Origin: Botryosphaeria dothidea
Taxonomy: Eukaryota > Ascomycota > Dothideomycetes > Botryosphaeriales > Botryosphaeriaceae
DNA: 13,200 bases
NCBI GenBank assembly: GCA_011503125.2
Contig: WWBZ02000055.1
Span: 1-13,200 of the forward strand
Reading direction: 5' to 3'
Below the pieces are notes generated by a model that was given only the letters and a program-made list of their open reading frames with translations, had not been told where the DNA came from and made no database searches. Below are positions 9,986 through 13,200 of this stretch, piece by piece; the stretch's first letter is position 1; every line of letters starts with the position of its first letter. A program made the position numbers and the translations under genes.

Positions 9986-10679
9986 ATGCGCTTCTCGACT
10001 TTCTTCGCCGTCTCGGCCTTCACCGGCTTTGCCGTTGCCCAGAGCAGCACCTCCTCCGCCGCCGCTGCTGAGACCACCGTCTCCGATCCCAGCACCGTCG
10101 AGGCCTCGCTTCGCAACACTTGGTGCCGTGCCCAGCAGCAGTCCTGCCCGACCCTCTGCGGCGGCGACACCGCAAACAACACTTGCGATTCGGTAAGTCT
10201 AGCCGCTTACTGGTGCTCGTCCCCACCAGTTGGCCCATGAACTGACGGCGCCGATCGTGGACTAAAATCGCTGACCGCATTTTGCTAGACTACGCTCGAG
10301 TACAACTGCACCTGCACCGCTTCCATCAACCTTAACGTGTCGGACTTCACTCAGACCCTGCCGTCCCTTGAGTGCCAGTACGCCGTGGCTCAGTGCACTG
10401 CCGACCACCCCGATGACGCCGAGGGCCAGGCCACTTGCCAGTCGGTTTCTTGCGGAAGCAAGAACGTTACGTCGCAGGTCGAGTCCTCTTCCAGCAGCGC
10501 CTCCGCTTCGGCCCACCGCGTCTTCGACCGGCTCGTCTTCTGGCAGCGCTTCTGCCACCAGTGCCACGGCAGCCTCCACTACCTCTGCCGACTCGAGCGC
10601 TAGCATCAAACTCGCCAAGAACTATGGCTCTGGCGCGCTGGTTGCTGGTCTGCTGGCGCTCTTTGGCTTTGCTCTGTAG
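9986..10679 (+). CDS. Secreted cysteine-rich GPI-anchored protein (DUF7707-like), with apparent frameshift
   Basis: A probable cell-wall or membrane-anchored surface protein of unknown function. Exons: 9986-10192 and 10289 onward; the 96-nt intron has GTAAGT, a CTGAC branch site and CTAG. The signal peptide is MRFSTFFAVSAFTGFAVA, cut before QSS. The mature domain has ten cysteines, including WCRAQQQSC, CGGDTANNTC, YNCTC, LECQYAVAQC and CQSVSC, a pattern like the fungal DUF7707 family. Frame 2 runs into a Ser/Ala-rich linker but then gives HRVFDRLVFWQRF and stops at 10603. The neighbouring frame continues the linker (TASSTGSSSGSAS) and ends at 10679 with NYGSGALVAGLLALFGFAL, a classic GPI-attachment signal. 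Removing one C at about 10512-10514 joins the two into 198 residues. An in-frame ATG at 9827 lies upstream of the signal peptide and is rejected as the start. The family name is less sure than the surface-protein call. Confidence 0.82.
10512..10514 (+). other. Frameshift site in the GPI protein gene (C3)
   Basis: The change from the frame of exon 2 to the frame with the GPI signal occurs in the Ser/Ala linker, most simply as one extra C in GGCCCACC. The exact base is uncertain within about 10490-10520 because the linker is of low complexity. Confidence 0.75.
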
Positions 10680-11116
10680 AGAGACAACTTGTGGTGGGAA
10701 ATCGGCGGGACCCGGGTTCATATGGAGATGGGATTGGGCGCGCCTGTGCAGGTCTTTTTGTTTCTTTTAATTCCCAATGCTTTGGAAGCAATGAGTGGTA
10801 CTACACGTAGGTAATGAGATACGGTGCGCATTGTTTGCTTGAAGCGCTCTTAGCGATAGTCAATTGAAGGTGTTTATGGTACCATATCGTTGAAGAGCGT
10901 CGGAGAGGCCATTGTGCATGTGGCACGCTCGTGCGACCGTGGTTCACCTGACAGTCGGTCGCTGAGAGCGGGTGGAACTAACGGCAAGCGGCAGACAATC
11001 ATAGCGGTAGCTAGTGCCCAACAAACGCTTCCCTCCAGCAACGCGTCGCAAAGCTTCCTCCACACAGCTTCCGCTGCAGATGACTCGTTGCGGAGGATGC
11101 TGATCCTAAGCTCTCT

Positions 11117-11181
11117 CCCCTCACCCGCCGCGAATCCCCCTATCCGATTGGCGTGTGGAGAGAGAGCTCTCCTTGTCCCCT
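11117..11181. promoter_or_regulatory. Cluster of three STRE elements (CCCCT)
   Basis: CCCCT, the reverse complement of the stress element AGGGG, occurs at 11117-11121, 11137-11141 and 11177-11181, about 245-310 bp before the upstream GPD ATG. Msn2/4-type zinc-finger factors bind such elements in yeast, where GPD1 is induced by osmotic stress. The binding here is inferred; CCCCT is short and also occurs by chance. Confidence 0.5.
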
Positions 11182-11221
11182 TGCAGTGCGGATCCTCACC
11201 GCCCCGTCGGACGAAAGTCCG

Positions 11222-11231
11222 TTCACGTGAA
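11222..11231. promoter_or_regulatory. E-box palindrome TTCACGTGAA
   Basis: A perfect 10-bp palindrome with a CACGTG core, a site type for bHLH factors, about 195 bp before the ATG at 11425. Other CACGTG cores occur in the window, so this is suggestive only. Confidence 0.45.
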
Positions 11232-11424
11232 AGGTGAATTCGCATCTCACGGCCGAAAAAAAAAAAGCAGCCGACGGGACCTATCGATAAGCATTCCCTG
11301 CTTTGTATGTAACAACCCTGTGTCTGCGTCACTGCTCAACCATTTCTTGGTGGGAGACCTTAAGCAGCCGAGTCTCGTGCCAACACCTAGCATACCACGC
11401 GCCTACCTGCTCCTCGCGCCGTTA

Positions 11425-13068
11425 ATGTTCAGGACCCTACAACCTCTCTCTCTTTCTGTTTCGCGAGTCCTGACAGCGCACACGACCAGGTCTCCTTCAG
11501 CTTTTTCAGGCCCCGCTGTCGCCAAACAACGCCTCGATACCCTTGCGGCGCATCTCTCGACCTCAGCACCGGCCCCTGCAGCTCCTGCACCCAACAACAG
11601 GCTTACCCCGCGAGCAGCCATGGCGACTCTCGGAAGCGCGACGAAAAAGCACAAGGTGACGATCGTGGGATCGGGTAACTGGTGGGGCACAACGGTTTCT
11701 CTAGAGTTCTGGGTGTTAGAGTAGAGAAAGACATGAACTGCGGCTGACACTGGACATACTCGATTCTGCATCACAGGGGCACCACCATGGCCAAGATCGT
11801 CGCGGAAAACGTCAATGCGCACCCGCAGCTCTTCGAGGAGCAGGTCCAGATGTGGGTCTACGAGGAGGAGGTGGTTGTCGACAAGAAGTCGCGGCACTAC
11901 GACGCCAGCAATCCGCTGTGCCAGGGCACGCAGAAGCTGTCCAAGGTGATCAACGAGCTGCACGAGAACGTGAAGTACCTGCCCAACATCACGCTACCTT
12001 CCAACGTCATTGCGAATCCCTCGCTGGACGATGCTGCCCGCGACAGCACCCTCTTGGTCTTCGTCATTCCTCACCAATTCATCGCGCGCATCTGCGATCG
12101 CCTGAAGGGTAAGATTCTCCCCTTTGCGCGCGGCATCAGTTTGCACCAAGGGTGTCGACGTGTCGGACAAGGGCATCCAGCTGTTCTCCGAGTCGATCGG
12201 CCAGCGCCTGGGCATCTACTGCGGCGCCCTTTCAGGCGCCAACATCGCCACCGAAATCGCGCAGGAGAAGTACTCGGAGACGACCGTCGCCTACGACCCG
12301 CCGCCGATCGACTCGAGGCAGCCCTCGCCCACGCCTTCCCCATCCGAGTCAACGACCGATCTCGCCTCCCACAGAGGCAAGTCTTCCAGCGAGGACCGCT
12401 CCATCGTCTTGCACCCGCTGCCCATCGACTACCCGCCTCTCAGCCACGAGAATGTCAAGAAGCTCTTCCACAGGCCCTACTTCCACGTTCGCATGGTGTC
12501 GGATGTCGCTGGTGTTTCGCTGGGTGGTGCTCTGAAGAACGTGGTCGCGCTCGCGGCTGGCTTCATGGACGGCCTAGGCTGGGGTGACAATGCGAAGGCC
12601 GCTGTCATGCGTGTGGGTCTTCTGGAGATGGTCAAGTTTTGGAATGAAATTCTTCTCGTCGAGCTGCCGGCCATCGACCTTCACGGAAGAGAGCTGCGGC
12701 ATGGCGGACGTGGTGACGAGTTGCATGGGCGGTAGGAACTTCCGCTGCGCCAAGATTGCGATCGAACGCGGTATGAGCGTCGAGGATGTCGAGAAGGCCG
12801 AGTTGAACGGCCAGAAGCTGCAGGGTACCAGTACGGCGTACGAGGTGCACTCGTTCCTCAAGAGCCAGGGATCGGTCGAAGACTTCCCTCTCTTCACGGC
12901 GGTTTACAGTAAGTCATCCTTTATTCCACGCCAATCTCCGTTCCGTGACTGTTCCTTCTTCCAAGCTCTTGCGAGATCTGCCATTTGGACTGACGGTGAA
13001 ATGCAGACATTCTTGAGGGCAAAATGAAGGCCGAAGACATCCCTGACTTGATCGAGCCGAAGAACTAG
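11425..13068 (+). CDS. GPD1: Glycerol-3-phosphate dehydrogenase (NAD+), with two apparent frameshifts
   Basis: It reduces dihydroxyacetone phosphate to glycerol 3-phosphate with NADH, feeding glycerol (osmolyte) and lipid synthesis. Exons: 11425-11681, 11777-12908 and 13007-13068; introns are 95 nt (GTGGGG...ACAG) and 98 nt (GTAAGT...GCAG), each with CTGAC. The corrected protein has 482 residues from ATG 11425, or 417 from ATG 11620. The NAD-binding motif GSGNWG is at 82-87 (long form). Catalytic residues by family comparison are K210 in CTKGVDV, K339 in [14 protein letters not shown] and R405 in GGRNFRC. A Ser/Pro-rich insert after DPPPIDSR is typical of filamentous fungi. The exon 2 frame shifts at 12140-12142 (T3) and 12637-12640 (T4), each explained by one extra T. 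Uncorrected, the product ends at 12587 without any of the three catalytic residues. For such a conserved gene, sequence error is the likeliest cause. The downstream ATG has strong context (GCAGCCATGG); the upstream one is weak. Confidence 0.92.
11530..11556 (+). other. PTS2-like peroxisomal targeting signal in the GPD N-terminal extension
   Basis: Residues 36-44 of the long form read RLDTLAAHL, which fits the PTS2 pattern R-(L/V/I)-x5-(H/Q)-(L/A). Yeast Gpd1 also carries a PTS2 near its N-terminus. The stretch lies between ATG 11425 and ATG 11620, so only the long form would carry it. The surrounding extension has several arginines and little acid, so a mitochondrial presequence is an alternative. 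Confidence 0.6.
12140..12142 (+). other. First GPD frameshift site (T3)
   Basis: Upstream frame reads LPFARGIS then LHQGCRR; downstream homology [17 protein letters not shown] is in the next frame. Removing one T gives ISCTKGVDV, the conserved form. A 42-nt GTAAGA..CCAAG intron reading is excluded because it would delete conserved residues and not change the frame. Confidence 0.85.
12637..12640 (+). other. Second GPD frameshift site (T4)
   Basis: LLEMVKF is followed by WNEILLV in the current frame, but the family continuation [25 protein letters not shown] is in the next frame. One extra T in TTTT explains this; no intron fits. Confidence 0.85.
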
Positions 13069-13200
13069 ACGATGACGGAACATGATCAGAGCGCTACCGA
13101 GAAGCGACTCTGGAGATACCCGCGGGTGGGGTGGTACTAGATACACGGCGAGCAACGGCTTTATGCTGTATACAATAGACGGAGATATTTCCTAGAGCAC
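13069..13200. other. 3' flank of GPD
   Basis: 132 bp after the GPD stop. It probably contains 3' UTR; I see no further coding start. Confidence 0.6.

Larger units (their letters stand above)
10680..11424. other. Intergenic region before GPD, with its promoter
   Basis: 745 bp. The left part is the 3' flank of the GPI protein gene. The right part has stress-type promoter elements, an A11 tract at 11256-11266 and a 10-bp palindrome GAGAGCTCTC at 11162-11171. Open frames on both strands (about 115-150 codons) have no recognisable domain. Confidence 0.6.

Noticed and set aside
12109..12150. A possible intron GTAAGA...CCAAG in GPD that might explain the first frameshift
   Set aside because: It is 42 nt, a multiple of three, so it cannot fix the frame, and it would remove the conserved [10 protein letters not shown] stretch.
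667..12640. Programmed +1 ribosomal frameshifting at all four sites
   Set aside because: The sites share no slippery heptamer, the 12140-12142 site offers no good P-site re-pairing, and four cases in one window would be extraordinary; kept only as a remote alternative.

Overview
The window looks like nuclear DNA of a filamentous ascomycete (Pezizomycotina, plausibly Dothideomycetes). The evidence is many short introns (50-157 nt) with GT-AG ends and CTGAC or CTAAC branch sites, pyrimidine-rich leaders before start codons, and fungal protein families. I see no CRISPR array, tRNA, rRNA, intact transposon or secondary-metabolite cluster.

Layout from left to right. (1) 115-1417 (+): an STL1-type MFS sugar transporter with a frameshift at 667-673, ending abruptly before its last two membrane helices. 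(2) 1418-2750: no gene that I can support. (3) 4112-2751 (-): a five-exon branched-chain amino acid aminotransferase with a 33-nt microexon. (4) 4113-4558: a shared promoter between divergent genes. (5) 4559-5477 (+): a four-exon Erv2-type FAD sulfhydryl oxidase of the ER. (6) 5478-6328: intergenic. (7) 6329-7934 (+): a three-exon LYAR-type C2HC zinc-finger, probably nucleolar, protein. (8) 7935-9985: about 2 kb without a recognisable gene. (9) 9986-10679 (+): a secreted, cysteine-rich, GPI-anchored protein resembling the DUF7707 family, with a frameshift before its GPI signal. (10) 10680-11424: promoter region holding three CCCCT stress elements and a CACGTG palindrome. (11) 11425-13068 (+): NAD-dependent glycerol-3-phosphate dehydrogenase, with two frameshifts and an N-terminal extension carrying a PTS2-like peroxisomal signal.

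The genes do not form a pathway. They are mostly housekeeping genes: amino acid metabolism, oxidative folding, ribosome biogenesis, cell surface, and redox or osmotic balance. The most striking pattern is that all four apparent frameshifts are a single extra base in a C or T run on the + strand, two of them in the conserved GPD gene. I read this mainly as sequence or assembly error, although the transporter also looks truly truncated. The best biological lead is GPD: a weak upstream AUG opens a presequence with a PTS2 match, and a strong downstream AUG gives the usual cytosolic start, which suggests dual targeting. I did not find a clear new biological system here.
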